From CADEEL01 sp050246475 (GTDB lineage: Bacteria; Pseudomonadota; Alphaproteobacteria; Caulobacterales; Aquidulcibacteraceae), in assembly GCA_050246475.1 (NCBI GenBank), contig JBFWVZ010000005.1, positions 186,001-250,000 on the forward strand: a stretch of 64,000 bases of DNA, in the 5' to 3' direction. The translations under genes and the position numbers were made by a program. The notes beneath the pieces are model-generated. The model saw nothing but the letters and a program-made list of their open reading frames with translations, did no database searches and had not been told where the DNA came from. The first letter of the stretch is position 1; every line of letters starts with the position of its first letter. Below are positions 6,975-16,617 of the stretch, piece after piece.

Positions 6975-8624
6975 ATGGCTGCGAAAGTCGTACATTTCGG
7001 CGCCGATGCGCGCGAGCGGATGCTCGCTGGCGTCGACATCCTCGCCAATGCGGTGAAGGTCACGCTCGGCCCCAAGGGCCGCAACGTCGTCATCGAGAAG
7101 AGCTTCGGCGCCCCGCGCACGACCAAGGACGGCGTGACGGTCGCGAAGGAAATCGAACTCGAAGACAAGTTCATGAACATGGGCGCGCAACTCATCCGTG
7201 AAGTTGCGTCCAAGACGAACGACGAAGCCGGCGACGGCACGACGACGGCGACGGTGCTCGCCCAATCGATCGTGCGCGAAGGCATGAAGGCCGTCCAGGC
7301 CGGCCGCAATCCGATGGATCTGCGCCGCGGCGTCGAAAAGGCCGTTTCGGCGGTCGTGGAAGATCTCAAGAAGCGCTCCAAGAAGGTGACGACCTCGGAA
7401 GAGATCGCGCAAGTCGGCACGATCTCGGCCAATGGCGACACCGACATCGGCAAGTTCCTCTCCGACGCGATGGGCAAGGTCGGCAACGAAGGCGTCATCA
7501 CGGTTGAAGAAGCCAAGAGCCTCGACACCGAACTCGACGTCGTCGAGGGCATGCAATTCGACCGCGGCTACCTCTCCCCGTACTTCATCACGAATGCGGA
7601 CAAGATGGAGGCCACGCTCGAAGAGCCGGTGGTGCTGCTTTTCGAAAAGAAGCTGTCCTCGCTGCAGCCGATGCTGCCGATCCTCGAAGCGGTCGTGCAA
7701 TCGCAACGCCCCCTGCTCATCATCGCTGAGGACGTCGAAGGCGAAGCGCTCGCGACGCTCGTGGTCAACAAGCTGCGCGGCGGCTTGAAGGTCGCGGCGG
7801 TGAAGGCGCCTGGCTTCGGCGATCGCCGCAAAGCGATGCTGGAAGACATCGCCGTGCTCACGGGCGGTCAAGTCATCTCCGAAGACCTCGGCATCAAGCT
7901 CGAGAACGTCACCATCGAGATGCTCGGCAAGGCCAAAAAGGTCGTCGTGAAGAAGGACGACACGACGGTCGTGGACGGCTACGGCGACAAGAAGGACATC
8001 GAAGCCCGCATCGGCCAAATCCGCAAGCAGATCGAAGACACCACCTCCGACTACGACCGCGAAAAGCTGCAAGAGCGCCTCGCGAAGCTCGCGGGCGGCG
8101 TGGCTGTCATCAAGGTCGGCGGCGCGACGGAAGTCGAAGTGAAGGAACGCAAGGATCGCGTTGACGATGCGCTGAACGCCACGCGCGCTGCCGTGGAAGA
8201 AGGCATCGTTCCGGGCGGCGGCGTCGCGCTGTTGCGCGCGGCTCTGAAGCTCAACGTGAAGGGCGACAACGAAGACCAAAACGTCGGCATCCAGATCGTG
8301 AAGAAGGCGCTCGAAGCGCCGATCCGTCAGATCGCGGAAAACGCGGGCGTTGAAGGCTCCATCGTCGTCGGCAAGATCCGCGAGTCGAAGGACGAAGCGT
8401 TCGGCTTCAACGCGCAATCGGAAGAGTACGTCGACATGGTGAAGGCCGGCATCATCGACCCGACGAAGGTCGTCCGGACGGCGCTGCAGGACGCGGCTTC
8501 GGTCGCGGGCCTCATCATCACGACGGAAGCCTCGATCGCGGAAGCGCCGAAGAAGCCCGCGGCCGGCGGTCCGGGCGGCATGCCCGGCGGCGGCATGGGC
8601 GGCATGGGCGATATGGATTTCTAA
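6975..8624 (+). CDS. groEL: 60-kDa chaperonin GroEL
   Basis: A 549-residue ATP-driven folding chaperonin that works with GroES. It is complete: AAKVVHFGADARERMLAGVD at the start, the nucleotide-binding GPKGRNVVIE and NDEAGDGTTTATVLAQ, the AALRAA/EEGIVPGGG region, and the C-terminal Gly-Gly-Met tail (GGMPGGGMGGMGDMDF) that lines the cavity floor. The length is normal. It forms an operon with groES and ends 26 bases before a terminator hairpin. Confidence 0.98.
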   Translation: MAAKVVHFGADARERMLAGVDILANAVKVTLGPKGRNVVIEKSFGAPRTTKDGVTVAKEIELEDKFMNMGAQLIREVASKTNDEAGDGTTTATVLAQSIVREGMKAVQAGRNPMDLRRGVEKAVSAVVEDLKKRSKKVTTSEEIAQVGTISANGDTDIGKFLSDAMGKVGNEGVITVEEAKSLDTELDVVEGMQFDRGYLSPYFITNADKMEATLEEPVVLLFEKKLSSLQPMLPILEAVVQSQRPLLIIAEDVEGEALATLVVNKLRGGLKVAAVKAPGFGDRRKAMLEDIAVLTGGQVISEDLGIKLENVTIEMLGKAKKVVVKKDDTTVVDGYGDKKDIEARIGQIRKQIEDTTSDYDREKLQERLAKLAGGVAVIKVGGATEVEVKERKDRVDDALNATRAAVEEGIVPGGGVALLRAALKLNVKGDNEDQNVGIQIVKKALEAPIRQIAENAGVEGSIVVGKIRESKDEAFGFNAQSEEYVDMVKAGIIDPTKVVRTALQDAASVAGLIITTEASIAEAPKKPAAGGPGGMPGGGMGGMGDMDF

Positions 8625-8650
8625 TCCATTCGGCCAACGTCGAAGCATTG

Positions 8651-8678
8651 AGGGCGGGGCGCAAGCTCCGCCCTTTTT
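8651..8678 (+). terminator. groESL terminator
   Basis: The stem AGGGCGGGG/CTCCGCCCT (one G-T pair) with loop CGCAAG is followed by TTTTG, 26 bases after the groEL stop codon. Confidence 0.8.
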
Positions 8679-8714
8679 GTTGCGCGGCTTGCTTAGCTGC
8701 GGGATCAAACGCAG

Positions 8715-9713
8715 ATGCGACTCCTTTCCATCGCCGCCGCGTCGCTCACGCTTACAACGCCCGCGCTTGCGCAGAGCGGCGGCGCAGCGCGCGGCGCGCT
8801 TGAGATGCGCGCGCACACGAACGGCATGCAGCATCCGCACTACGAGGCGCGCGCGGATCAAACGTGCGCGGCGGCGCCCATCGCCGGGGTGCGGCAACGG
8901 CTTGTCGACCTCGCCGTGCAGGAATGGGCCCGGTTCGGCTATCGCGTATCGCGCCGCGCGGGAGACATCTCCGCGCACTTTCCTGAGTTTGCGGGGCGCG
9001 ATTTTAGCTTTGCGCCGTATGATGAGAACGATCCGCTGCTGATGGGAGCGATTGGCGGATACTGGGCCGCGCTCACTGACGCGGCGAGCAGCGGCGTCTC
9101 GCAAGTGGGCGCCTACGAGATCGCCCGGCAAAACATCGCGTGGGCCAATGCCGCCGGCGAATACCGGCAGACAGGCGGCTGGGCGACGCCGTGGTCCGCC
9201 GCGTTCATCTCCTGGGTGATGTGCGAAGCGGGCGCGGCGCCCTTCCGCTTTTCATGGGCGCATCGCGACTATGTGGACGCCTCCATCGCCGCGGTAGAGA
9301 GCGACGCGCCGCATCTCTATCGCGCGCGCGCGCCGGATCAGACGCCGCGCGTCGGCGATCTCTTGTGCGCGCACCGCGCCGGCTATCGCACCGATCTCGC
9401 CGCGCGGCGCGAGCAAGCAGGCGCCGAAGGCGAGATGCATTGCGATCTCGTCGTCGCAATCAACGGGCGCGATGTGCTCGCGATCGGCGGCAATGTGGAG
9501 AACGGTGTCACCGCCGTGCGATATGATATTCACCGCGGCCTCTTCCGCACGCGCATCCGTTCCTTCTGCGCGCCGGACGAATTGTGCCGCGCGCGCGAGG
9601 AGCGGCTCTTCGCGCTGTTGACGCTCGCGGCGCCGGAAGATCCCGGCGCGAATGTGACGCGTGCGCCGCATTTCCTGGCGCCGCCGGAGCGGGCGCCGCC
9701 GCGCATCCGATAA
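8715..9713 (+). CDS. Exported DUF2272-domain protein
   Basis: A 332-residue protein with a cleavable signal peptide (MRLLSIAAASLTLTTPALAQ). The body has the features of DUF2272: an acidic GGYWAAL segment, then WATPWSAAFISWVMCEAG, FSWAHRDYVDASI and a DLVVAINGRDVLAIGGN core, reminiscent of NlpC/P60-like fold proteins with a Cys/His arrangement (candidate Cys in VMCEAG, His in SWAHRDY). A periplasmic or secreted hydrolase role is an inference; no member known to me has an established substrate. It stands alone between groEL and nhaA. Confidence 0.75.
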   Translation: MRLLSIAAASLTLTTPALAQSGGAARGALEMRAHTNGMQHPHYEARADQTCAAAPIAGVRQRLVDLAVQEWARFGYRVSRRAGDISAHFPEFAGRDFSFAPYDENDPLLMGAIGGYWAALTDAASSGVSQVGAYEIARQNIAWANAAGEYRQTGGWATPWSAAFISWVMCEAGAAPFRFSWAHRDYVDASIAAVESDAPHLYRARAPDQTPRVGDLLCAHRAGYRTDLAARREQAGAEGEMHCDLVVAINGRDVLAIGGNVENGVTAVRYDIHRGLFRTRIRSFCAPDELCRAREERLFALLTLAAPEDPGANVTRAPHFLAPPERAPPRIR

Positions 9714-9772
9714 ATCGTCGCGGGCGAGCCTAAATTTCTTGCCCTCACTCCCTCCATCAATAGTTTCCGCGC

Positions 9773-11080
9773 ATGGCATCCCAAGGATCATCCACGCGCT
9801 GGTACGAGCGCGACACGACGCCGGGCTACCTGCTCATCGCGGCGACGCTCGTCTCGTTCATTCTGCTGAACGGCTCGATTGGCGGAGCTTTTCACCACTT
9901 TCTCGAGGATCAGATCGCGGGGCTTGCCGTAGGCCCCGCGGGGCACGCGCATCCCGTCAATCTGCATCTCATCATCAATGACGGGCTGATGGTGATCTTC
10001 TTTCTCTATGTGGGATTGGAGCTGAAGCGCGAGACAGTCGAAGGGCCGTTCAAGAATCCGCGCGAGGCGGCGCTGCCGATCATCGGCGCGGCGGGCGGCA
10101 TGGCCGCGCCCGCGCTCATCTATCTCGCGATCGCTGGGAGCGCGGATCCTTCGTATGTGCGCGGCTGGGCGATCCCCGCCGCGACGGACATTGCCTTTGC
10201 GCTCGGCGTGCTCGCGCTGCTCGGCTCGCGCGTGCCTTCGGGCTTGCGGCTCTTCCTGCTTGCTCTCGCGATCATCGACGATCTCGGGGCCATTCTCGTC
10301 ATCGCGCTTTTCTACACGACGCATCTGACGGGATGGGCGCTCGGCGGCGCGGCCGTGACCTTCCTCGCCATGCTGATGATGAATCGAGGCGGCGTGAAGA
10401 AGCTCTGGCCCTATTGGCTGATGGGCGTCCTGCTGTGGGCGTTCATGCTGATTTCCGGCGTGCATGCGACGATCGCGGGCGTGCTGACGGCGATGGCCGT
10501 GCCGATGCGCCGCGCGGACGGCTCCTCCCCGCTCATCGAAGCCGAGCACGCGCTCAAGAATTGGGTGCAGCTCGCCATCATGCCGATCTTCGCCATCGCC
10601 AATGCCGGCGTGCCGCTCGCGGGCGCGGGGCTGCAATCCTTCACCCATCCCGTCACGCTCGGCGTCGCGCTCGGCCTTTTGCTCGGCAAGCCTATCGGCA
10701 TCACGCTTTCAACGTTTGCCGCTGCCTTCTTCCTCAAACGCCCCGCACCGTGCGCGTGGCCGCAAATGGTTGGCCTCTCGCTCGTCGCCGGCATCGGCTT
10801 CACGATGAGCCTCTTCGTGGGCACGCTCGCGTTCGGGCAAGGCGAGATCGCCGCGCCTGTTCGGTTTGGCGTGCTGGGCGGATCGTTCTTGGCCGCGACG
10901 CTCGGCCTCATCGTGCTCTCGTTGACGTTGCGCGGGCGCATCTACGACCGTGCGTTGGCGCGCGAAGAGGAGTTGGCGGAGAGCCAGGGCGTCCTCGAAG
11001 ACATCGACATCGACGTGCCGAAGGAGGCGACGGTCAGCGCCATCAAGAGCGAGATCAACCGCCCGCCGCCGCCGGGCTAG
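9773..11080 (+). CDS. nhaA: Na+/H+ antiporter NhaA
   Basis: A 435-residue inner membrane antiporter that expels Na+ in exchange for protons and controls internal pH. The sequence shows the expected series of about 12 hydrophobic helices, the unwound helix IV motif ATDIAFALGVL with its Asp at about residue 139, and the ion-binding Asp pair in IIDDLGAI at about 168-169. The N-terminal LLIAATLVSFILLNG and the VGLELKRE loop are also typical. Its last four bases overlap the end of the convergent TonB-dependent receptor gene. Confidence 0.96.
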   Translation: MASQGSSTRWYERDTTPGYLLIAATLVSFILLNGSIGGAFHHFLEDQIAGLAVGPAGHAHPVNLHLIINDGLMVIFFLYVGLELKRETVEGPFKNPREAALPIIGAAGGMAAPALIYLAIAGSADPSYVRGWAIPAATDIAFALGVLALLGSRVPSGLRLFLLALAIIDDLGAILVIALFYTTHLTGWALGGAAVTFLAMLMMNRGGVKKLWPYWLMGVLLWAFMLISGVHATIAGVLTAMAVPMRRADGSSPLIEAEHALKNWVQLAIMPIFAIANAGVPLAGAGLQSFTHPVTLGVALGLLLGKPIGITLSTFAAAFFLKRPAPCAWPQMVGLSLVAGIGFTMSLFVGTLAFGQGEIAAPVRFGVLGGSFLAATLGLIVLSLTLRGRIYDRALAREEELAESQGVLEDIDIDVPKEATVSAIKSEINRPPPPG

Positions 11081-13104
11081 CGGCGCGCCCTGATGCCGAT
11101 GGTGAAGCCGCGATCCTCGCCGGGGAAGTAGCGGTCATTGCCGAAGGCGAAGTCGGCGCGGTCCGCATAGTCTGTGTTGGTCAGATTGCGGATGGCGGCG
11201 AAGACAGTCAGGTGCTCGTTGGCGTCCCAATCGGCGCGGAGGTTCAAGACGTCATGGCCGGTGTAGCGCGCGGTGTTCGCGGCGTTGGTGTAGTACTCGC
11301 CCATATGGACCCATTCGAGCTCCGTGCGAACGCTCTCGAACGGGCGCCAGGCGGCGCGCGCGTTCCAGATCCAACGCGGGGCGCTATCGACATCGTCGCC
11401 CGATGAAATGCTTTCGCCCGCGCGCGCGACGGGATCGTCAAAGCGATAGGTGTGCTGCGCATAGGTGATCCAACCGGAGAGTTCGAAATTCTCCGTGATG
11501 GGAAGGATGGCGCCGATTTCGATACCTTGGTGGCGCGTTTCGCCGTCCGTCACGGTGAAGCCATCGGCGTTGCGGAAGGAAGTGTCGCGCTTGTCCATGT
11601 GATAGAGCGCGATCTCGAACGTCGCCGGGCCCCAATCGCCGCGCCAGCCGAGTTCGATGGAGTCGATGGTTTCGGCATCCTGCTCGCCGGGCGTTTGCGT
11701 GGTCTGCAGCGAATAGAGATCGGTGATCTGCGGGGGCCGCGCGCCGCGCGCGAGATTGAGCCAGAAGGTTTCTTCACCGGGCGTCCAGACAATCCCGATC
11801 TTCGGCGTGATCGCATCGAACGCGTCGGTGCGGTCCGCGGGGCGGCGGAAGCGGCCGAAATCGCCAACCGGCGCGTTGTTTTCGTAATCGTAGCGGACGT
11901 ATTCGCCGCGGAGCCCCGCGACCAGGCGCCAATCTTCGGCAAACTGCCAATTCGCCTGCGCATAGAGCGCGGCGACATCCATCGTCACGTCGTAATCGTA
12001 GTGTAGGCCCTGCAGATAGCCGTTCGGCTGATCCGGCAGCGTCTGGAACTCCCAGAGCGACCCTTGCGTGCGATCGGCGTCGCCGCCGAGGATGAGCGTG
12101 AAGTTCTCGTTCGGGTCCCAGTAATACGATGCTTGTAGACCGCCGCCCGTCTGCTCGGTCAATTCCTGCGCGCGCGACGGGAAGAAAAAGAGGTTGAGAT
12201 CGCCTTCGATCCAACGGCCATAGGGCGTGAGCGTCAGGCGGTGAGCGCCCCACTCCCTCCATAGCGTGGCGCGGGCGCGCACGAGGCGCGCATCGCGATA
12301 GGCTTCGGGCGCAGGATTGGAGCGCGCGAGCACGCCGGAATCGTAGGCGCGCGGACCTTGGATGAAGCCGGCGCTCTCCTGGTTGACGTTCTGTGCGAAG
12401 ACGCGCGTCTCGAGATTCCAGGCGCCGAGATAAGAATCGAAACCAAGCAGCATTTGCTGCTGATCGAGCGAAGACGCGGCGCGCCAACCATCATCGTGTG
12501 CGAGCGACACGCCGAGGAAGGCGAGCTGATTGTTATCGACCGCGCCTTCGCGTGTGCCCCAGTTCGTCGTTGCGGTGAGCGATGCGCGGCCGAATGATCC
12601 GTAGCTTGCATCGAGCGTCGAGCGCTCCTCCGGCGTGACGCCGGGCGTGAGCGTGATGACGTTGACGATCCCGTGCACGGCGTTTGAGCCGTAGAGCACG
12701 CTGCCGGGGCCGCGCACGACCTCGACGCGTTCGGCGAAATCCAAGCTCGTCTCGAAGAGCTGGTTGACGTTCGCGAAGCCCGGCGCGCGGATCGGCACGC
12801 CATCCTCCAGCACGAGGAAGGAGCCGGCGCTCTGATTGCCGACCAACACGGGAGAACGGATCGCGGGCAAATTCTCAATGCCGTTATTGCGATGGATGGC
12901 GACGCCCGGCAGGCGGTTGAGCGCCTCGCTGGCGACTTGCGGCGATATTTCAGCGAGATCGTCGCTTGTCAGCGCCGCCGCATTGCCGGCGAGCGTGGAG
13001 GTCTCCTGCGCGCGGCGCTCCCCCGTCACGACGATGGCCTGTCCCCATGCGGGGCTGGCCGCGGCGAGCGCGGCGAAAGCGAGCGCGAACTTCATCCAGC
13101 GCAT
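11077..13104 (-). CDS. TonB-dependent outer membrane receptor
   Basis: A 675-residue protein with a signal peptide (FALAFAALAAASPAWGQ), a TonB box-like IVVTGER directly after it, a plug domain (LNRLPGVAIHRNNG, VEVVRGPGSVLYGSNAVHGI) and a C-terminal 22-strand barrel rich in aromatic/charged alternation, ending FTIGIRARR. It imports an iron complex, cobalamin or another large ligand across the outer membrane using TonB energy. The ligand is not evident. The quinohemoprotein dehydrogenase gene lies directly upstream on the same strand, so a role in uptake of PQQ or a metal cofactor is possible but unproven. Confidence 0.92.
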   Translation of the reverse strand: MRWMKFALAFAALAAASPAWGQAIVVTGERRAQETSTLAGNAAALTSDDLAEISPQVASEALNRLPGVAIHRNNGIENLPAIRSPVLVGNQSAGSFLVLEDGVPIRAPGFANVNQLFETSLDFAERVEVVRGPGSVLYGSNAVHGIVNVITLTPGVTPEERSTLDASYGSFGRASLTATTNWGTREGAVDNNQLAFLGVSLAHDDGWRAASSLDQQQMLLGFDSYLGAWNLETRVFAQNVNQESAGFIQGPRAYDSGVLARSNPAPEAYRDARLVRARATLWREWGAHRLTLTPYGRWIEGDLNLFFFPSRAQELTEQTGGGLQASYYWDPNENFTLILGGDADRTQGSLWEFQTLPDQPNGYLQGLHYDYDVTMDVAALYAQANWQFAEDWRLVAGLRGEYVRYDYENNAPVGDFGRFRRPADRTDAFDAITPKIGIVWTPGEETFWLNLARGARPPQITDLYSLQTTQTPGEQDAETIDSIELGWRGDWGPATFEIALYHMDKRDTSFRNADGFTVTDGETRHQGIEIGAILPITENFELSGWITYAQHTYRFDDPVARAGESISSGDDVDSAPRWIWNARAAWRPFESVRTELEWVHMGEYYTNAANTARYTGHDVLNLRADWDANEHLTVFAAIRNLTNTDYADRADFAFGNDRYFPGEDRGFTIGIRARR

Positions 13105-13154
13105 TCTAGCGCTCCAGGTAAAACAATCCGTGCACGCCTACACGCTCGACCCAC

Positions 13155-13197
13155 GCGAAAGCGAGGGTCCGTCGACGGACTAGGCCCTCGCTTTCGC
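13155..13197. repeat. Large intergenic inverted repeat
   Basis: GCGAAAGCGAGGG (13155-13167) and its exact complement (13185-13197) flank a 17-base centre that itself contains the palindrome TCCGTCGACGGA. It lies 16 bases past the stop codon of the dehydrogenase gene (leftward) and could act as an mRNA-stabilising or terminating hairpin, although no T tract follows. The sequence type resembles dispersed extragenic palindromes of this bacterial group. Confidence 0.6.
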
Positions 13198-13213
13198 AAG
13201 GGCCGAGCCGATC

Positions 13214-15334
13214 CTACTGCGCGTTTCGCTGCGCCGCCTGCTCTTCGGCGTAGAGCGTGCGGGCTTCGCCCGCGACGTAGGCGCGGATGGCCTCTGCTTC
13301 CGCATCGTTCACCCACTGGGTGAAGTCCGGCATGCCGGCCTCGGCGCGGGCGCCGTGAACCGTGGCGCGCCAGCCTGCCGCATCGGCCAGGATCGGCGAG
13401 CGCCGCAGATCCGGCACGATGCCGCCAGAGATGGCGCCCGGGCCGTGACACACAGCGCAGAAGGCCGTGTAGGCGTTGGCGCCGTTCGTCATCACCGATG
13501 CGCTTGCGCGAATGACAGGCGGCTGAGGTGTTTCCACGCGATCGAAGTCGCGCGGCGGGATCGTTCCCGTTCCGCCCAACCGATAGACGATGACGCGCCC
13601 GTTCAGCATGTCGCCTTCGCGCGGCGCGGCAAAGCCCGCCGCAAGGAAGAAGACGGAGCCATAGCTCGCGAGGCTCGCGACATATTGCGTTTCCCCGACT
13701 TGATAGGAGACAGGCCCCGCGAGCGTTGCTGCGCCATTGTCATTCTGCCAGAGGCGCTGACCCGTGCGCGCATCGAACGCTGCGAAGTGGCCATCGACCA
13801 TGCCTTGGAAGACGAGGCCGCCGGCGGTCGCGAGCGTGCCGCCGTTCCATGGGCCTGTCAGCGGCGTGCGCCACGCTTCGCGCTGATTCACGGGATCCCA
13901 CGCGAGCAGGAATCCCTGCAGCGATGATGCGATGGCGCGGCGCGTGGCGCGGTCGCTTGGCAGCGCGGCGGTGACGATGCCGGTGTTCCAGCGGCCGGGG
14001 CGATACACGAAGGCGCTGTCCTGGGTGTAATCCTGCCCGAGCTCTTGGATGGGGATGTAAACGAGGCCGGTCTGCCGGCTCATCGACATCGGGTGCCAAT
14101 TGTGCGCGCCGAAGGGAGACGGCAGCACGATGGACGTCTGCGTCGCATACCGCGCTTCGGCGTTCTCGATCGGGCGGCCGGTTTGCAGATCGACGCCGCT
14201 CGCCCACGTCTGCTGCGCGATCGAGCCCGCTGAGATGAGGCCGCAATTCGTGCGGTCCACCACATAGAAGAAGCCGTTCTTCGGCGCGTGCAGCGCGACT
14301 TGGCGCTCACGCCCACCGATGGTGAGCGTCGAAAGGATGATCGGCTGCGTAGCGGTGTAGTCCCACGTTTCGCCGGGCGTCTCTTGATAGTGGCAGATAT
14401 ATTCGCCGGTTCGCGGATTCACCGCGACGAGCGAAGAGAGGAAGAGATTGTCGTTGTTGCGCCCTTCGACATTCGGGGAGCGCACGTCCCTGTTCCACGG
14501 AGAGCCGTTGCCGACGCCGATCCAGAGGCGATCGAGTTCCTGGTCGTAGACGATCGCGTCCCACGCGGTGCCGCCGCCGCCGGTTTCGAGCCAGGCGCCG
14601 GCAGTGGGGTTCCAGGTGGCGAGTGCGCGGTCGCGGATGGAATCGGATGCCGCATCGTCGGGGCCTTCGGGATTTGGCGTCGTGTAGAAGCGCCAGCGCA
14701 TTTCGCCCGTGCGCGCATCGTAAGCGCTCACGTAGCCGCGCACGCCGAACTCGGCGCCGCCATTGCCGATGAAGACGAGCCCGCGCGCGGCGCGAGGCGC
14801 GCCGGTGATGGTGTAGGGGCGGGATTGATCGACGGTGACTTGGCTCCACGCGACCGAGCCGTCGCGCGCATTGAGCGCGATCAGGCGGCCGTCGATCGTG
14901 CCGACATAGACGCGCCCTTCCCAAACGGCGACGCCGCGATTGCCGACGTCGCAGCAGGCTGAAGCGCCGCGCGCGCGCGGGACTTCAGGATCATAGACCC
15001 AAAGCTCGCGGCCGCTTTCAGCATCCAGCGCATGCACGACGGACCACGCGGACGTCACGTACATCACGCCGTCAACGATTATGGGCGTGGCTTCCGCGCC
15101 GCGCGGCGTGCGCAGCTCATAGGTCCACGCGACGCCGAGCTGGTTGACGTTCTCGGTCGTGATCTGATCGAGCGGGCTATAGCGGTCTTCGTTGTAGGTG
15201 CGCCCGTGCGTCATCCAATTGCCGGGCTCGCGATCGGCGTTCTCGATGCGCGCCTGATCGACGGCGGCGGGGCCGCGCTGGCCGCACGCCGCGAGTGTGA
15301 GCGCAAGCGCCAGCGCCGCGAAACGCAGGATCAT
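13214..15334 (-). CDS. PQQ-dependent quinohemoprotein alcohol dehydrogenase, lipoprotein
   Basis: A 706-residue periplasmic dehydrogenase that oxidises an alcohol or related compound with pyrroloquinoline quinone and passes electrons to an attached haem c. Visible are a lipobox (LTLAACGQ) near residue 18, eight-bladed propeller tryptophan-docking repeats (GRLIALNARDGSVAW, VSAYDARTGEMRWRF), the adjacent-cysteine pair typical of PQQ enzymes (SACCDVGNRG, about 127-128), and a C-terminal CxxCH haem site, CAVCH, at about residue 626. Start ATG 15334 follows GGGGAGGT by 4-5 bases; an upstream ATG at 15373 lacks one. PQQ synthesis genes are not in the window. Confidence 0.92.
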   Translation of the reverse strand: MILRFAALALALTLAACGQRGPAAVDQARIENADREPGNWMTHGRTYNEDRYSPLDQITTENVNQLGVAWTYELRTPRGAEATPIIVDGVMYVTSAWSVVHALDAESGRELWVYDPEVPRARGASACCDVGNRGVAVWEGRVYVGTIDGRLIALNARDGSVAWSQVTVDQSRPYTITGAPRAARGLVFIGNGGAEFGVRGYVSAYDARTGEMRWRFYTTPNPEGPDDAASDSIRDRALATWNPTAGAWLETGGGGTAWDAIVYDQELDRLWIGVGNGSPWNRDVRSPNVEGRNNDNLFLSSLVAVNPRTGEYICHYQETPGETWDYTATQPIILSTLTIGGRERQVALHAPKNGFFYVVDRTNCGLISAGSIAQQTWASGVDLQTGRPIENAEARYATQTSIVLPSPFGAHNWHPMSMSRQTGLVYIPIQELGQDYTQDSAFVYRPGRWNTGIVTAALPSDRATRRAIASSLQGFLLAWDPVNQREAWRTPLTGPWNGGTLATAGGLVFQGMVDGHFAAFDARTGQRLWQNDNGAATLAGPVSYQVGETQYVASLASYGSVFFLAAGFAAPREGDMLNGRVIVYRLGGTGTIPPRDFDRVETPQPPVIRASASVMTNGANAYTAFCAVCHGPGAISGGIVPDLRRSPILADAAGWRATVHGARAEAGMPDFTQWVNDAEAEAIRAYVAGEARTLYAEEQAAQRNAQ

Positions 15335-15428
15335 CAAGACCTCCCCTTGGACGTTGTTCTTTTGCGTCAGCATAGGTGCGCACGCTTGGCTCGGCCAGCG
15401 TCACGCCGCGTCAGGGCTGAAAACAATG

Positions 15429-15457
15429 GCGGCCGCGCCGATTGCTCGGGCGGCCGC
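15429..15457 (-). terminator. Hairpin, likely terminator of the leftward his operon
   Basis: The arms GCGGCCGC at 15429-15436 and 15450-15457 form a stem, followed leftward by CATTGTTTTC. The loop and flanks resemble the hairpin at 35332-35359 (shared GATTGCTC in the loop). It lies about 200 bases beyond hisG and 25 bases beyond the small ORF at 15482-15598. Confidence 0.5.
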
Positions 15458-15481
15458 TCTTTGTCGCGTCTGTTCTTGTTA

Positions 15482-15598
15482 TTAGGGGCGTCTCCTCCCC
15501 GAAACGCGCAGCCATCGGCGCCGGTCTCTCGCCAGCACGACAGCGCCGTGACGATGCAGGACGAGCGACGCAGAAGTCAAGCAGATCGCGACGATCAC
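15482..15598 (-). CDS. Possible small membrane protein downstream of hisG
   Basis: An open leftward frame from GTG 15598 to TAA 15482 (followed in frame by a second TAA) would encode 38 residues: a hydrophobic run VIVAICLTSASLVL and then a strongly basic tail (RDRRRWLRVSGRRRP). The frame remains open upstream into the end of hisG without an ATG. The TM-plus-basic layout, double stop and nearby hairpin suggest a gene, but there is no clear ribosome site and no recognised family. Low confidence. Confidence 0.22.
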   Translation of the reverse strand: MIVAICLTSASLVLHRHGAVVLARDRRRWLRVSGRRRP

Positions 15599-15663
15599 GC
15601 CAGTCGAGGCGAGCAATGGCGCGCGCTTCTCCCGCGAACGGCTCGCATTTACTGTATTCGTCT

Positions 15664-16617
15664 TTACAGCGCGGCGCGAAACGCTTCGTAAACTGGGTTC
15701 GGGCGCTCGAAGACGAAATCGGCGTCCACGACGCCGACCGAGCCGCCGAGCAATTGCTGTAATGCGGCGCTCACGGCGAAGACGTTGGATGCTGGGCAGT
15801 ATAGCTCGAGCAATGCGCCCTCTTCGCCGCCCGCAAGCTTGCAGCCAAGCTCAGCCGCACGCGCGATCATCGGCTCTGGCCCGGCGGGGCCGGGCGCGAC
15901 GCGGATGAGGCGCCAATCCTTCGCGCGGCTGCGCGCTTCGACGATGTCGAGCAATTGCGCGAACGCCTCATGCGAGGGCGCGCTCCAAGCTGCGGCGCGG
16001 CTCGCGGCGATGAGCGCCTGGCTTTTCAGGATCACGCCATCGGCGAGCGGCTTCAAATGATTAGCGGCGAGCGTTGCGCCCGTTGTCGTGATGTCCACGA
16101 TTGCCTCCGCTGCGCCGGACGCCGGCGCGCCTTCGGTGGCGCCGAGGCTTTCAACCAAGCGATAGTCGGAGACGCCGTTCTCATCGAGAAAACGGCGCGC
16201 CAGATGGAGGTACTTGGTGGCGATGCGCAGGCGCGATCCCGTTTTCGCGCGGTGATCGGCGCAGACTTCCGCGAAATCGGCGACGCGCGCGACATCGAGC
16301 CAACTCATCGGCGCGGCGAGCACCAGATCGGCGCGGCCAAAGCCCAGGCGCTTCACCGGAATGGCGCGCGCGAGATCGGGATCGGCTTCGGTGAGCACGT
16401 CCTCGCCTGTCACGCCCGCGTGGACCTCGCCCTCACGGATACAGCGCGCGATCTCTCCGGCGGAGACGAGGCGCACGTCGATCTCCGGCAGAGACGCGAT
16501 GCGCGCGCTATAGCCCCTGCCCTCGATGGCGAGTTTCAAGCCGCAATCGGCGAGGAAGGCGCTCGCCTGCTCCTGCAAGCGGCCCTTCGAAGGGATCGCG
16601 AGGATGAGCGCGTTCAT
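15664..16617 (-). CDS. hisG: ATP phosphoribosyltransferase HisG
   Basis: A 317-residue enzyme for the first step of histidine synthesis: ATP plus PRPP gives phosphoribosyl-ATP. It shows LAIPSKGRLQEQ at the N-terminus, the GVTGEDVL segment, and the PRPP-binding signature EAIVDITTTGATLAANHLK. The C-terminal 90 residues extend beyond the usual short form, yet the regulatory subunit gene hisZ is present and overlaps by 4 bases, so the two are probably translationally coupled and form a complex. The order hisS-hisZ-hisG is all leftward. Confidence 0.95.
   Translation of the reverse strand: MNALILAIPSKGRLQEQASAFLADCGLKLAIEGRGYSARIASLPEIDVRLVSAGEIARCIREGEVHAGVTGEDVLTEADPDLARAIPVKRLGFGRADLVLAAPMSWLDVARVADFAEVCADHRAKTGSRLRIATKYLHLARRFLDENGVSDYRLVESLGATEGAPASGAAEAIVDITTTGATLAANHLKPLADGVILKSQALIAASRAAAWSAPSHEAFAQLLDIVEARSRAKDWRLIRVAPGPAGPEPMIARAAELGCKLAGGEEGALLELYCPASNVFAVSAALQQLLGGSVGVVDADFVFERPNPVYEAFRAAL

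Noticed and set aside
6954..9131. Leftward open frame of 725 codons
   Set aside because: Antisense of groEL and the DUF2272 gene; no recognisable protein.
11077..11080. Overlap of nhaA and the TonB receptor as a possible annotation error
   Set aside because: Both reading frames are well supported to their ends; a 4-base convergent overlap is normal in this compact genome.
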